NCBI RefSeq assembly: GCF_002798015.1
Contig: NZ_PGTZ01000013.1
Coordinates: 1-64,000 of the forward strand
DNA length: 64,000 nucleotides
Direction of reading: 5' to 3'
Source of the DNA: Luteimicrobium subarcticum
Lineage (GTDB): Bacteria; Actinomycetota; Actinomycetes; Actinomycetales; Cellulomonadaceae
Position numbers and translations under genes: made by a program. This document shows positions 8,643 to 15,610 of the stretch, piece after piece; the first letter of the stretch is position 1, and the number at the start of each line of letters is the position of its first letter. A model generated the notes under the pieces. That model saw nothing but the letters and a program-made list of their open reading frames with translations. It did not search any database and was not told where the DNA came from.

Positions 8643-9769
8643 GCCAGAACGACCCGTTGGAGCAGCTGCGCGCCGCGGCGCGACCGGCGCACGACCACCT
8701 CGACCTCGACGGCGGCCTCGCGCGGCTGCACCGCACGACGGAGGGTACGGCGCCCGGCGCAGGCACCCGCCGGCGGCGGCGGACCGCCACGGTGGGAGCC
8801 CTCGGGGTGGCGGGCGTGGCCGCCGTCGCCGCGGCGGGGATGCTCGTGTCGGGCGGCGTCCCGGCCGACGGGGGCGCCGCGCCGGCAGCAGCCGGCGCGG
8901 GGGACACGGTGACTCCGGCACCGGTCACGGGGACGTCGGCGGCGACGGCGGGTGCGGGGTCGCCGGGGGACTCCGCACCCGACGTGCCGCGCGCCAACGC
9001 CGCGGCGGTGGCGTACATCGCGGGTGCTCGAGAGGCGACCGAGAGCAAAGACCTCACGGGATGGGTGCTGACGACGAAGCACACCGCGTGGTTCAAGGAG
9101 GCAGGCGAGCCTCGTGAGCTGTCCATTCGTGCCGAAGGCGTCAGCACGGTCGACGGACGGTTCACGATGTCGCACTACGACGACGACGACCACACGTGGG
9201 AGTACCACATCGCCGACCCGGGGAGCGAGGTCGACATGACCTACTCGTACGTCAACAAGGTCGCGAAGACCTACACGTCCTTCCCCTGGCAGGTCGGGGG
9301 TCCCGAGGACGACGTCGACACGGTGCCGAGCCAGGAGCGGGAGCACCTCGCGTCGACCACCAACGAGCTCGCGAGCACCGAGACGCTCGCGGCAGCAGAG
9401 GGCGTGGAGGCCTCGTCACCCTACGAGAAGACCGTCAGCGGGAAGTCGGCCACGTGCATCGACCTGTCGGGGAACGACGGCCGGGTCTACGCGGGCGACG
9501 AGTACGTCCCAGGGTCCGACTACGACGACATCCTGGCGTGGTCGGAGACGGTGTGCTTCGACCCGGCCCTGCACCTCCCGGTGTTCAAGAAGAGCTACGA
9601 GAAGATGCGCTCCGCGGTCGGGGGGAGTCCGACCGAGATCTGGTCGACCCTTCACACGAGCTGGTACGCGCCCGGTGCCGAGGCCGACGCTCTCGCCGCG
9701 CTCCCCGACCTGTCCGGCTACGAGCGTCTTCCTGAGAAGACGTACCGCACGCGCTACCTGGGGCACTGA
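8639..9769 (+). CDS. Membrane-anchored extracytoplasmic protein, sigma-factor partner (CU044_5270-like)
   Basis: The 376-residue product starts at the ATG overlapping the sigma factor stop (ATGA). It has a short cytoplasmic N-terminus (about 40 residues, LEQLRAAARPAHDHLD), an Arg-rich stop, one membrane helix (about 48-70), an Ala/Thr/Gly-rich linker, and a soluble external domain. The layout and placement match actinobacterial CU044_5270-type proteins found behind ECF sigma genes. The cytoplasmic tail could bind the sigma factor, but no zinc-binding anti-sigma HxxxCxxC motif is present, so the anti-sigma role is inference. No enzymatic motif was recognised in the outer domain. Confidence 0.6.
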   Translation: MSQNDPLEQLRAAARPAHDHLDLDGGLARLHRTTEGTAPGAGTRRRRRTATVGALGVAGVAAVAAAGMLVSGGVPADGGAAPAAAGAGDTVTPAPVTGTSAATAGAGSPGDSAPDVPRANAAAVAYIAGAREATESKDLTGWVLTTKHTAWFKEAGEPRELSIRAEGVSTVDGRFTMSHYDDDDHTWEYHIADPGSEVDMTYSYVNKVAKTYTSFPWQVGGPEDDVDTVPSQEREHLASTTNELASTETLAAAEGVEASSPYEKTVSGKSATCIDLSGNDGRVYAGDEYVPGSDYDDILAWSETVCFDPALHLPVFKKSYEKMRSAVGGSPTEIWSTLHTSWYAPGAEADALAALPDLSGYERLPEKTYRTRYLGH

Positions 9770-9780
9770 CCGCGGGACTC

Positions 9781-9828
9781 GGAAGGGCCGGCCGCGGGCG
9801 CGACGACGCGTCCGCGGCCGGCCCTTCC
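9781..9828. terminator. Bidirectional terminator
   Basis: A perfect 17-bp GC-rich stem (9781-9797 with 9812-9828) fills the space between two convergent genes ending at 9769 and 9831. Confidence 0.8.
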
Positions 9829-9830
9829 GG

Positions 9831-10196
9831 TCAGACGAACGACGTGGCGAGCCAGGCGGCGACGGCGGCCAGCACGAGCAGCACGACGTTGAACCCGATG
9901 ACCTTGGCCTCGTCGCGCCGGAGGTGGACGACGATCGCGCCGACCTGGACGAGGACGAACCCGACCGCCGCGACGAGCGCGAGGACCGGTGCGACGTCGA
10001 GCAGCGGCGGGAGGATCAGGCCCAGGGCACCGAGCAGCTCGACGGCGCCGATGAGCCGCACGGCCGGCATCGGCGTGGTCTCGACCCACTGCATCATCGG
10101 TGCGAGCTGCTCGCGGGACCGGGTGAGCTTCATCGCGCCGGAGTAGAGGTAGAGGGCGGCGAGGAGACCGGCGACGATCCAGTAGGCGACGTGCAT
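9831..10196 (-). CDS. DoxX family membrane protein
   Basis: The product is about 121 residues with four hydrophobic helices and the DoxX-family pattern: YLYSGAMKL in helix 1, then ELLGALGLILPPLL and a C-terminal helix. DoxX-like proteins are small membrane oxidoreductase-associated proteins of uncertain function. The start MHVAYW at 10196 is chosen because the family begins directly with helix 1; an upstream in-frame start would add ten non-conserved residues. It is divergent from an HxlR regulator, a common pairing that suggests control by that regulator and induction by a reactive electrophile or oxidant. Confidence 0.8.
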   Translation of the reverse strand: MHVAYWIVAGLLAALYLYSGAMKLTRSREQLAPMMQWVETTPMPAVRLIGAVELLGALGLILPPLLDVAPVLALVAAVGFVLVQVGAIVVHLRRDEAKVIGFNVVLLVLAAVAAWLATSFV

Positions 10197-10221
10197 AGGG
10201 GTTCCTGTCCGGGACGGATGA

Positions 10222-10321
10222 CACATGGTGCGTCACCGCACGATCTGTGCGGAACCACATCGTGCGTCAGAATCAAGGAGCCTACAAAAGGCACACGCGT
10301 GTTCGTCCCCGACACGCGTGT
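10222..10321. promoter_or_regulatory. Candidate HxlR operators in the DoxX/HxlR intergenic region
   Basis: Three repeat sets lie between the divergent genes. A 14-base direct repeat CACATNGTGCGTCA occurs at 10222-10235 and 10256-10269. Between its copies is the inverted repeat CCGCAC-N5-GTGCGG (10236-10252). The perfect palindrome ACACGCGTGT occurs twice, at 10293-10302 and 10312-10321, with centres 19 bases apart just before the HxlR ribosome site. Confidence 0.5.
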
Positions 10322-10341
10322 CCGCGCACCGGAGGAGAGCC

Positions 10342-10722
10342 GTGTCCGACTACGAGCGCAGCTGCACCATCCGTGGCGACGACGGCGCGGCCGTCCGGTC
10401 CGTCCTCGACCGTGTCGCCGACAAGTGGACGCTGCTGGTCGTCGTGACGCTCGAGCCCGGCGTCATGCGGTACAGCGAGCTCCAGCGGCACATCCCCGGG
10501 ATCTCGCAGCGCATGCTCTCCCTCACGCTCAAGCACCTCGAGCGCGACGGGCTCGTGACCCGGACCGTGCACGCGGAGGTCCCGCCGCGCGTCGAGTACG
10601 AGCTCACGGACGTCGGACGCAGTCTCATCGGACCGGCTGTCGCGCTCGCGGACTGGGCGATCCGCCACAACCCGGCGATCGAGGCGAGCCGCGCGGAGCA
10701 CGAGGCGCGCGCGGCCCGCTGA
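10342..10722 (+). CDS. HxlR family winged-helix regulator
   Basis: The 126-residue protein carries the HxlR signature: a Cys near the N-terminus (YERSCTIRG), DKWTLLVVVTL, YSELQRHIPGISQRMLSLTLKHLERDGLVTRTVHAEVPPRVEYELTDVG split over the recognition helix and wing, and LADWA near the end. HxlR proteins sense electrophiles or oxidants, often through the conserved N-terminal Cys. The GTG at 10342 is chosen over an upstream ATG because GGAGGAG precedes it and the family starts here. It probably controls itself and the divergent DoxX gene. Confidence 0.85.
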   Translation: MSDYERSCTIRGDDGAAVRSVLDRVADKWTLLVVVTLEPGVMRYSELQRHIPGISQRMLSLTLKHLERDGLVTRTVHAEVPPRVEYELTDVGRSLIGPAVALADWAIRHNPAIEASRAEHEARAAR

Positions 10723-10804
10723 CCGGTGGGCCGCCGACGTATCGGCAGACGGCACTCTGACACGCGGGCGCTCCGACACGCCGATGACCGTGACCGCGGC
10801 CTCC

Positions 10805-10833
10805 TTGAATGCTTACGGACCTGTAAGTACCTT
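10805..10833 (+). promoter_or_regulatory. Promoter with an operator inside its spacer
   Basis: TTGAAT (10805-10810) and TACCTT (10828-10833) are 17 bases apart. The spacer is almost entirely filled by the inverted repeat CTTAC-N6-GTAAG (10812-10827), the form of a TetR-type operator. A repressor there would block RNA polymerase directly. Confidence 0.55.
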
Positions 10834-10868
10834 GTCGCTCGACGCACCTCGACGATGAGGAGTACTGC

Positions 10869-12194
10869 ATGCGCAAGCACCGCGTGATCGGCGCCATCGG
10901 GGCGCTCGGCACGACGATCGCCCTGGTCGCAGCCCCTGCGGCCACCAGCAGCGCCCACGGACGCGGCCAGCACCGGCCGGACCACGACATCAGGACCGGC
11001 GCGACCTTCACGCTCGACGGGACCGTCCTCGACGGCGGCGAGCAGGTCACGTCCGTCACACTCGACACGCGCGACGTGCCGGGGATCCGCAGCGCGCGGC
11101 CCGCCGCGAGCACGTTCACGGTCCACGCCGTCGGACGCGTGCCCGCGGGCATCGACACCGGCGGTCAGGCGACCGTCGCCTACGACGTCGACCGGACCGT
11201 GACGGGGGTGACCGTCCTTCCCGACGGTCGCACCCGCCTCGATCTGCTGTCGGGCAACGGGGTCGCGGGCGCGGGCACGCTCGACTACCTGTCCGCGCCG
11301 GGACGCAACGTCCTCATGGACCTGCAGTACACGGTGACGCAGACCGCACCCGTCGCGCTCGCCCCGGGCCGCACGCTGACGCTCACCGGGCTGCGCCAGA
11401 CCCGGCTCGTCGACCCCGAGGTCGACGCGTTCCGCAGCGGCACGTCCGCGAGCGGGCTCAAGTACCGCCTGTACGCGCCCGACCACGTCCGCGGCGACCG
11501 TCCCCTGATCGTGTGGTTGCACGGCAACGGCGAGGGCGGGCTCCCCGACGCGTACGGCAACGAGGCGCAGCTCCGGGCCAACCGCGGCGCGCTCGGCTTC
11601 GCGACCGCCGAGGCACAGAAGGCCTTCGGCGGCGCGTACGTGGTCGCACCCGAGGTCCCGGGCACCTGGTACGACGCCGACACGGCGGGGTACCGGGCGA
11701 GGCTCAAGGCGCTCGTCGACGAGCTCGGCCGGCGCTACGACGTCGACACGAGCCGGATCCACCTCGCGGGCGCGTCCGCCGGCGGGCTCATGGCGGTCGA
11801 GCTCGGCGCCGCCTACCCGACGACGTTCGCGTCGCTCGTCGCCGCGTCGCCCGCGCTGTACCTCTTCCGGACCGGGGCGTACCTCACGACCGCGGACGAG
11901 GTGTCGCGGCTCTCGAGCACCCCGAGCTGGTTCGTCCAGTCCCGCGACGACGCCACGGTCCCGTACGACAGGGCGAGCGTCTGGGCGCACGACCTCCTGC
12001 CGGGCTCGCAGCTCACGCTCTACGACACGGTCACCTGGGACGGACAGACCTACCCGGGCCACTGGTCGTGGATCTACCTCGCGCACGACGACCCCCGCAC
12101 CGCGCAGGGCGTCCCCGTGTGGACGTGGATGAGCCAGCAGCACCGCAGCACCTCCCGGCCCACCGGCCACGGCGGGCACGGCGTCCACCGCTGA
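10869..12194 (+). CDS. Secreted alpha/beta-hydrolase esterase (feruloyl/PHB-depolymerase-like)
   Basis: The 441-residue protein has an N-terminal signal peptide (MRKHR, then a hydrophobic run ending near SSAHG), a beta-rich domain of about 170 residues, and an alpha/beta-hydrolase domain. The catalytic triad is visible: Ser303 in GASAGG, Asp360 or Asp361 in SRDD, and His398 in GHWSW, with the oxyanion-type HGNGEGG near residue 220. Relatives include CE1-type and prolyl-oligopeptidase-like esterases that cut ester-linked side groups on polysaccharides. The RBS is GAGGAG. The substrate is not determined. A His/Thr/Gly tail ends the protein. Confidence 0.75.
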   Translation: MRKHRVIGAIGALGTTIALVAAPAATSSAHGRGQHRPDHDIRTGATFTLDGTVLDGGEQVTSVTLDTRDVPGIRSARPAASTFTVHAVGRVPAGIDTGGQATVAYDVDRTVTGVTVLPDGRTRLDLLSGNGVAGAGTLDYLSAPGRNVLMDLQYTVTQTAPVALAPGRTLTLTGLRQTRLVDPEVDAFRSGTSASGLKYRLYAPDHVRGDRPLIVWLHGNGEGGLPDAYGNEAQLRANRGALGFATAEAQKAFGGAYVVAPEVPGTWYDADTAGYRARLKALVDELGRRYDVDTSRIHLAGASAGGLMAVELGAAYPTTFASLVAASPALYLFRTGAYLTTADEVSRLSSTPSWFVQSRDDATVPYDRASVWAHDLLPGSQLTLYDTVTWDGQTYPGHWSWIYLAHDDPRTAQGVPVWTWMSQQHRSTSRPTGHGGHGVHR

Positions 12195-12214
12195 CAACCC
12201 CGACCCGAGTGCAC

Positions 12215-12244
12215 GGACGGACCGGCGCGCACGCCGGTCCGTCC
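12215..12244 (+). terminator. Terminator after the esterase gene
   Basis: A perfect 13-bp stem (12215-12227 with 12232-12244) with a CGCA tetraloop lies 20 bases after the stop codon. Confidence 0.75.
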
Positions 12245-12287
12245 GTCCGTGCGTGCGCGGGGCGCGCCGAGGTGATAAGCCGGAGGC

Positions 12288-12698
12288 ATGGCGGACTGGA
12301 ACCAGCAGGTGATCGAGGAGTTCCGCGCGAACGGCGGGGACGTGAGCACGAACGGGTTCGGCAAGGGGCTCGTCCTCCTGCACACGCGTGGTGCGAAGAC
12401 GGGGGCCGAGCGCGTGAACCCGGTGGCGGCGGTCCGCGAGACCGACGACGCGTGGTTCGTCGCCGCGTCCAAGGCGGGCGCACCCTCGAACCCTGCCTGG
12501 TACCACAACCTGCTCGCGCACCCTGACGTCCGCATCGAGACGCCCGACGACGGCGTCGTGGCCGTGCATGCCGAGGACCTCTCGGGCGCCGCCCGGGATG
12601 CGGCCTGGGCGCGCTTCACGGAACGGTCCGAAGGGTTCCGGTCGTACGAGCGCAAGACGACCCGCGTCATTCCCGTGCTACGCCTCACGCGCCGCTGA
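12288..12698 (+). CDS. Nitroreductase/deazaflavin-dependent oxidoreductase (Ddn/PF04075 family)
   Basis: The 136-residue protein matches the small split-barrel F420/flavin-binding family: LVLLHTRGAKTGAERVNPVAAV, then a core with WFVAASKAGAPSNPAWYHNLLAHPDV split across strands 3-4, and a C-terminal VIPVLRLTRR. Mycobacterial relatives use the deazaflavin F420 to reduce quinones or nitro compounds. A preference for F420 over FMN is inferred from the family. The ATG follows CCGGAGG. It precedes the fluoride riboswitch but is not part of that operon, because an independent promoter and leader intervene. Confidence 0.85.
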   Translation: MADWNQQVIEEFRANGGDVSTNGFGKGLVLLHTRGAKTGAERVNPVAAVRETDDAWFVAASKAGAPSNPAWYHNLLAHPDVRIETPDDGVVAVHAEDLSGAARDAAWARFTERSEGFRSYERKTTRVIPVLRLTRR

Positions 12699-12710
12699 CC
12701 GCCTGCCGGT

Positions 12711-12843
12711 AGGCTGGCCCCGCACCACACGGCGATGGATCCCGCCGGGGCCGTCAGCGGCCCGAACCGCCACAGCCCCTCCGGGCACCCGGCTGATGGT
12801 TCCTGTCCCGTCGTCGTCGGCGGGCAGGACGTGCCGTGCCCGC
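12711..12843 (+). promoter_or_regulatory. Fluoride riboswitch (crcB motif) with promoter and expression-platform hairpin
   Basis: The conserved crcB RNA blocks are present in order: GGCGATGGATCCCGCC (12731-12746), AACCGCC (about 12765-12771), and GGCTGATGGTTCCTG (12791-12805). An optional GC-rich hairpin lies between the first two blocks. The aptamer spans about 12729-12808. TAGGCT (12711-12716) is a likely -10 box. A 7-bp hairpin (12820-12826 with 12837-12843) ends immediately before the AGGAGGAGGT ribosome site and could sequester or terminate in the fluoride-free state. The two crcB genes downstream confirm the identity. Confidence 0.9.
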
Positions 12844-12856
12844 AGGAGGAGGTCCC

Positions 12857-13411
12857 GTGTCCCGTCGTGAGGTCCCGCAACCGTCCGTGGAACGGATGGT
12901 CCCGTTCGCCGGGCACCCCGTCGTCGTCGGCGTCATGCCCGGCCAGCCCGAGCTCGTCGTCCTCACCGCGCTGCAGTGGGCGCGAGCCGCAGGCGGGCTC
13001 GAGCTGCACCTCGCGTACGCGGACCCGGGCCGGTTCGTCGTCGACGAGCAGCCCGACGGGTCGGTCCGTCACGCGGCGCTCGACCCGGACGGCGCCGACG
13101 ACGCGTGGCAGCGCACCCGGTCGGAGCTCCACGACCACCTGGGCGCCGTCCTCGCAGGCGCCGACCCGGACGGCGAGGTCGCGTGGCGCCTGCACTACCT
13201 GGCCGGTCGCCCCGACCGTGCGCTCACGCACCTCGCCCGGGCGCTCGACGCGGCCCTGATCGTCGTCGGGACGCGGAACCCCGGGCGCGGGCACACGCTC
13301 CACAAGCTGCTCGAGGGGTCCGTCGCGCGGCACCTCACGCACCACCAGCACCGGCCCGTCCTCACCGTGCCGCTGTCCGTCGTCGACTGGGCGGAGGGCC
13401 CAGACGCATGA
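12857..13411 (+). CDS. Universal stress protein, first gene of the fluoride operon
   Basis: The 184-residue UspA-type protein has VVVGVMPGQPELVVLTALQWA at its start and the nucleotide-binding signature VVGTRNPGRGHTLHKLLEGS (G-2x-G-9x-GS-like) near residues 134-153, then VLTVPL. A single Usp domain would bind ATP. The GTG start is set by AGGAGGAGGT at 12844-12853. The gene lies between the fluoride riboswitch and two overlapping crcB genes, so its expression should be fluoride-inducible. A direct role in fluoride tolerance is inferred from position only. Confidence 0.85.
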   Translation: MSRREVPQPSVERMVPFAGHPVVVGVMPGQPELVVLTALQWARAAGGLELHLAYADPGRFVVDEQPDGSVRHAALDPDGADDAWQRTRSELHDHLGAVLAGADPDGEVAWRLHYLAGRPDRALTHLARALDAALIVVGTRNPGRGHTLHKLLEGSVARHLTHHQHRPVLTVPLSVVDWAEGPDA

Positions 13412-13845
13412 GCACGACCCGGTCCGCCCTGCTCGTGGGTGCCGGCGGGGCCGTCGGGACGCTGCTGCGCGCGTCCCTCGGCGAGATCGCGCCCGACCGT
13501 GCCGGCTCGTGGCCCTGGACGACCTTCACGATCAACGTCGTCGGTGCCTTCGTCCTCGGGCTGCTGCTCCAGGCGCTGCTGCGCCGCGGGCCTGACACGG
13601 GCGCCCGACGCACCGTGCGCCTGCTGTGCGGGACGGGCGTCCTCGGGGGGTTCACCACCTACAGCACGTTCCTCGTGCAGGACGTCGACCTGCTGCGCGA
13701 CGGCAGCGCCGCGCTGGGCCTCGCCTACCTCGCGGTGAGCGTGGTGCTCGGGCTCGTCGCCGCGGGCGCGGGCGCGGCGCTCGCGAACCGCCTCCCGGTG
13801 GCGCCCGCGGCCGACAGCGGGACCGACGGGGGGACGGACGGATGA
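13408..13845 (+). CDS. crcB: Fluoride ion channel subunit CrcB/Fluc (copy 1)
   Basis: The 145-residue protein has four membrane helices with the Fluc motifs GGAVGTLLRASL, TFTINVVGAFVLGLLL (conserved Asn) and GTGVLGGFTTYSTF (Na+/F- pathway region with TTYSTF). Fluc channels export fluoride passively as dual-topology or heterodimeric pairs. The ATG overlaps the Usp stop by four bases, and its own stop overlaps the next crcB. Two adjacent paralogues normally form an obligate heterodimer with opposite orientation. The C-terminal tail is Gly/Thr/Asp-rich and carries no motif. Confidence 0.95.
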   Translation: MSTTRSALLVGAGGAVGTLLRASLGEIAPDRAGSWPWTTFTINVVGAFVLGLLLQALLRRGPDTGARRTVRLLCGTGVLGGFTTYSTFLVQDVDLLRDGSAALGLAYLAVSVVLGLVAAGAGAALANRLPVAPAADSGTDGGTDG

Positions 13846-14207
13846 TCCTGCTGCTCACCGCGGTGGCGGGCGGGTGCGGTGCCGTCGCCCGGTTCCTCGT
13901 CGACACCGCCGTCAACCGGCGTCACCGGCTCACGTTCCCCGCCGGGACGATCGTCGTGAACGCCACGGCATGCCTCCTGCTCGGGCTCCTCACCGGCTGG
14001 GCCCTCGCGCACCCCGGGCACGACCACCTCAGGCAGGTGCTCGGCACCGGGTTCCTCGGCGGCTACTCCACGTTCTCCACCGCGAGCGTCGAGGGCGTGC
14101 GCCTGGTCCAGCAGGGCCGGACGCGCGCCGCGCTCGTGCACTCCGGCGGCATGCTCGTCGTGAGCCTCGGCGCCGCCGCGCTCGGGCTCGTCGTGGCGGG
14201 CGGCTGA
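13842..14207 (+). CDS. crcB: Fluoride ion channel subunit CrcB/Fluc (copy 2)
   Basis: The 121-residue second subunit carries the same signatures: GGCGAVARFLVD, FPAGTIVVNATACLLLGLL (conserved Asn) and GTGFLGGYSTFSTAS. It starts at an ATG overlapping the stop of copy 1 and ends the fluoride operon. Loop charges differ from copy 1, as expected for an opposite-topology partner. No clear terminator hairpin was found in the 78 bases before the next gene. Confidence 0.95.
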   Translation: MILLLTAVAGGCGAVARFLVDTAVNRRHRLTFPAGTIVVNATACLLLGLLTGWALAHPGHDHLRQVLGTGFLGGYSTFSTASVEGVRLVQQGRTRAALVHSGGMLVVSLGAAALGLVVAGG

Positions 14208-14285
14208 CCGCTCGGCCGCCGAACCCGCGCCGATCACTCCGGACGGTGCTTCCGGGCGTCCGGTCGAACCGGTACGGTGACGCGC

Positions 14286-15065
14286 ATGCCAGCGACGGAC
14301 CGCCCCGCCGACGCGCGCCTGCGCGCCGTGCTGGCGGCCTCGCTGGTCGTGGTCGTGGTCGCGACCGGTGCCGCCGGCGTGCTCCACGCCGGGCCCGCGC
14401 GGTGGTCGTCCGGGACCGCCGAGCTGACGCAGCCGACGAAGGCCCCCGTCGAGCGCACGGCAGACCTTCAGCTCAAGGAGGCGGTGCGCTCCGACAGCCC
14501 GCTCGTCGGCGAGGTCCTCAAGGTCCTGCTCACCCTCCTCGCGATCGCCGCGCTCGTCCTGGTCGTCGTCGCGGTGGTGCGGTGGTGGCGGTCGCGCCCG
14601 CGCCGGGCGACCGCGGGCCGGCTCGCACGCCCGGCCGACGTCGTCGCCGAGGAGGACGACCCCACGCCCGACGTCGCACGCGTGCTGCGCGGCTTCGACC
14701 GGGCGTTCGAGGTCCTCGGCGAGGACCGCGCGCCGACCGACGCGATCGTGGCGGCCTGGCTCGGGCTCGAGGAGGCCGCCCAGGACGCGGGTGTCGTCCG
14801 CGGCGCGTCGGAGACGCCGACGGAGCTCACCGCCCGGATCCTGCGGCTCCTCGACGTCGACGAACGCGCGTCGCAGGTGCTCCTCGACCTCTACCAGCGC
14901 ACCCGGTTCGGCGGGCGCGACGCGACCGCGGCCGACGTCGAGACCGCGCGCGAGTGCCTCGCCACCATGACGGCGGGCTGGCACCGGCGGTCGTCCGCGT
15001 CGGCCGCGCGTGCCGGGGGAGCCGCCCGGGCCGGGGGAGCCACCCCGGCCGGAGGTGCCGCGTGA
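14286..15065 (+). CDS. DUF4129 domain membrane protein
   Basis: The 259-residue protein has an N-terminal membrane helix (about residues 13-35), an external segment, a second helix (about 75-100), and a cytoplasmic DUF4129 domain (about 125-215) with AWLGLEEAAQDAGVVRGASETPTEL and a YQRTRFGG end. DUF4129 proteins accompany MoxR/DUF58 systems; their function is not established. TACGGT (14273-14278) lies 7 bases before the ATG, so the mRNA may be leaderless; a GTG at 14277 is the alternative start. The C-terminus has repeated AGGAARAGG-type residues. It leads a five-gene overlapped operon. Confidence 0.8.
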   Translation: MPATDRPADARLRAVLAASLVVVVVATGAAGVLHAGPARWSSGTAELTQPTKAPVERTADLQLKEAVRSDSPLVGEVLKVLLTLLAIAALVLVVVAVVRWWRSRPRRATAGRLARPADVVAEEDDPTPDVARVLRGFDRAFEVLGEDRAPTDAIVAAWLGLEEAAQDAGVVRGASETPTELTARILRLLDVDERASQVLLDLYQRTRFGGRDATAADVETARECLATMTAGWHRRSSASAARAGGAARAGGATPAGGAA

Positions 15066-15610
15066 GCCGCCGCGCGGACGCCGTCGCCGAGTGGCGCAGC
15101 GCGCACGCCGGGATGCTGCTCGCCGTCGTGGCGGCCGCCGTGGTCGTCGTCCTCGCGTGGGGCACCGGGCTCGGGGGCTGGTCGGGAGCGGTCCTCGTCC
15201 TCGTCGTCCTCGTCGTCGGGTACGCCGTCGACCGGGGCCGCGTCACCGCACCCGACGTCGCGCCGCCGTGGGACCACCGGCCCGTCGTGCCGTCCGCCGC
15301 GGGCACCCGCTCGGACGTGACCCGCCTCTCCGTCCGGCTCGCCGACGACGTCCGAGGTCGCCGAGCGGTCGTCAGCCCCGAGGTGCTGGTGCGCGCCCGG
15401 CGCCTCGGCGCCGCGCGGCTCGCCCGCACGCACACCGATCCCGTCACCGCCCTGGGCGAACGGGCGGCGAGCGTCCTCGCGCCCGACGGGCCGGCCGTCG
15501 TCCGGGTGCGTGACCTGCGGGCCGCGCTCGACCGGCTCGCTGATCTCGACCGGCCCGACCGGCCGGACGCCGCAGCCACCACACCGCGCACACCCAGGAG
15601 CATCCCGTGA
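15062..15610 (+). CDS. Membrane protein of unknown function in the MoxR operon
   Basis: The 182-residue product starts at a GTG overlapping the DUF4129 stop. Two hydrophobic helices occupy about residues 18-58, separated by a short GTGLGGW turn. The rest is a cytoplasmic Arg/Asp/Val-rich domain without a recognised motif. Position within the operon suggests it belongs to the MoxR-associated membrane complex. The stop overlaps the MoxR start by four bases. No function is assigned. Confidence 0.65.
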   Translation: MSRRADAVAEWRSAHAGMLLAVVAAAVVVVLAWGTGLGGWSGAVLVLVVLVVGYAVDRGRVTAPDVAPPWDHRPVVPSAAGTRSDVTRLSVRLADDVRGRRAVVSPEVLVRARRLGAARLARTHTDPVTALGERAASVLAPDGPAVVRVRDLRAALDRLADLDRPDRPDAAATTPRTPRSIP

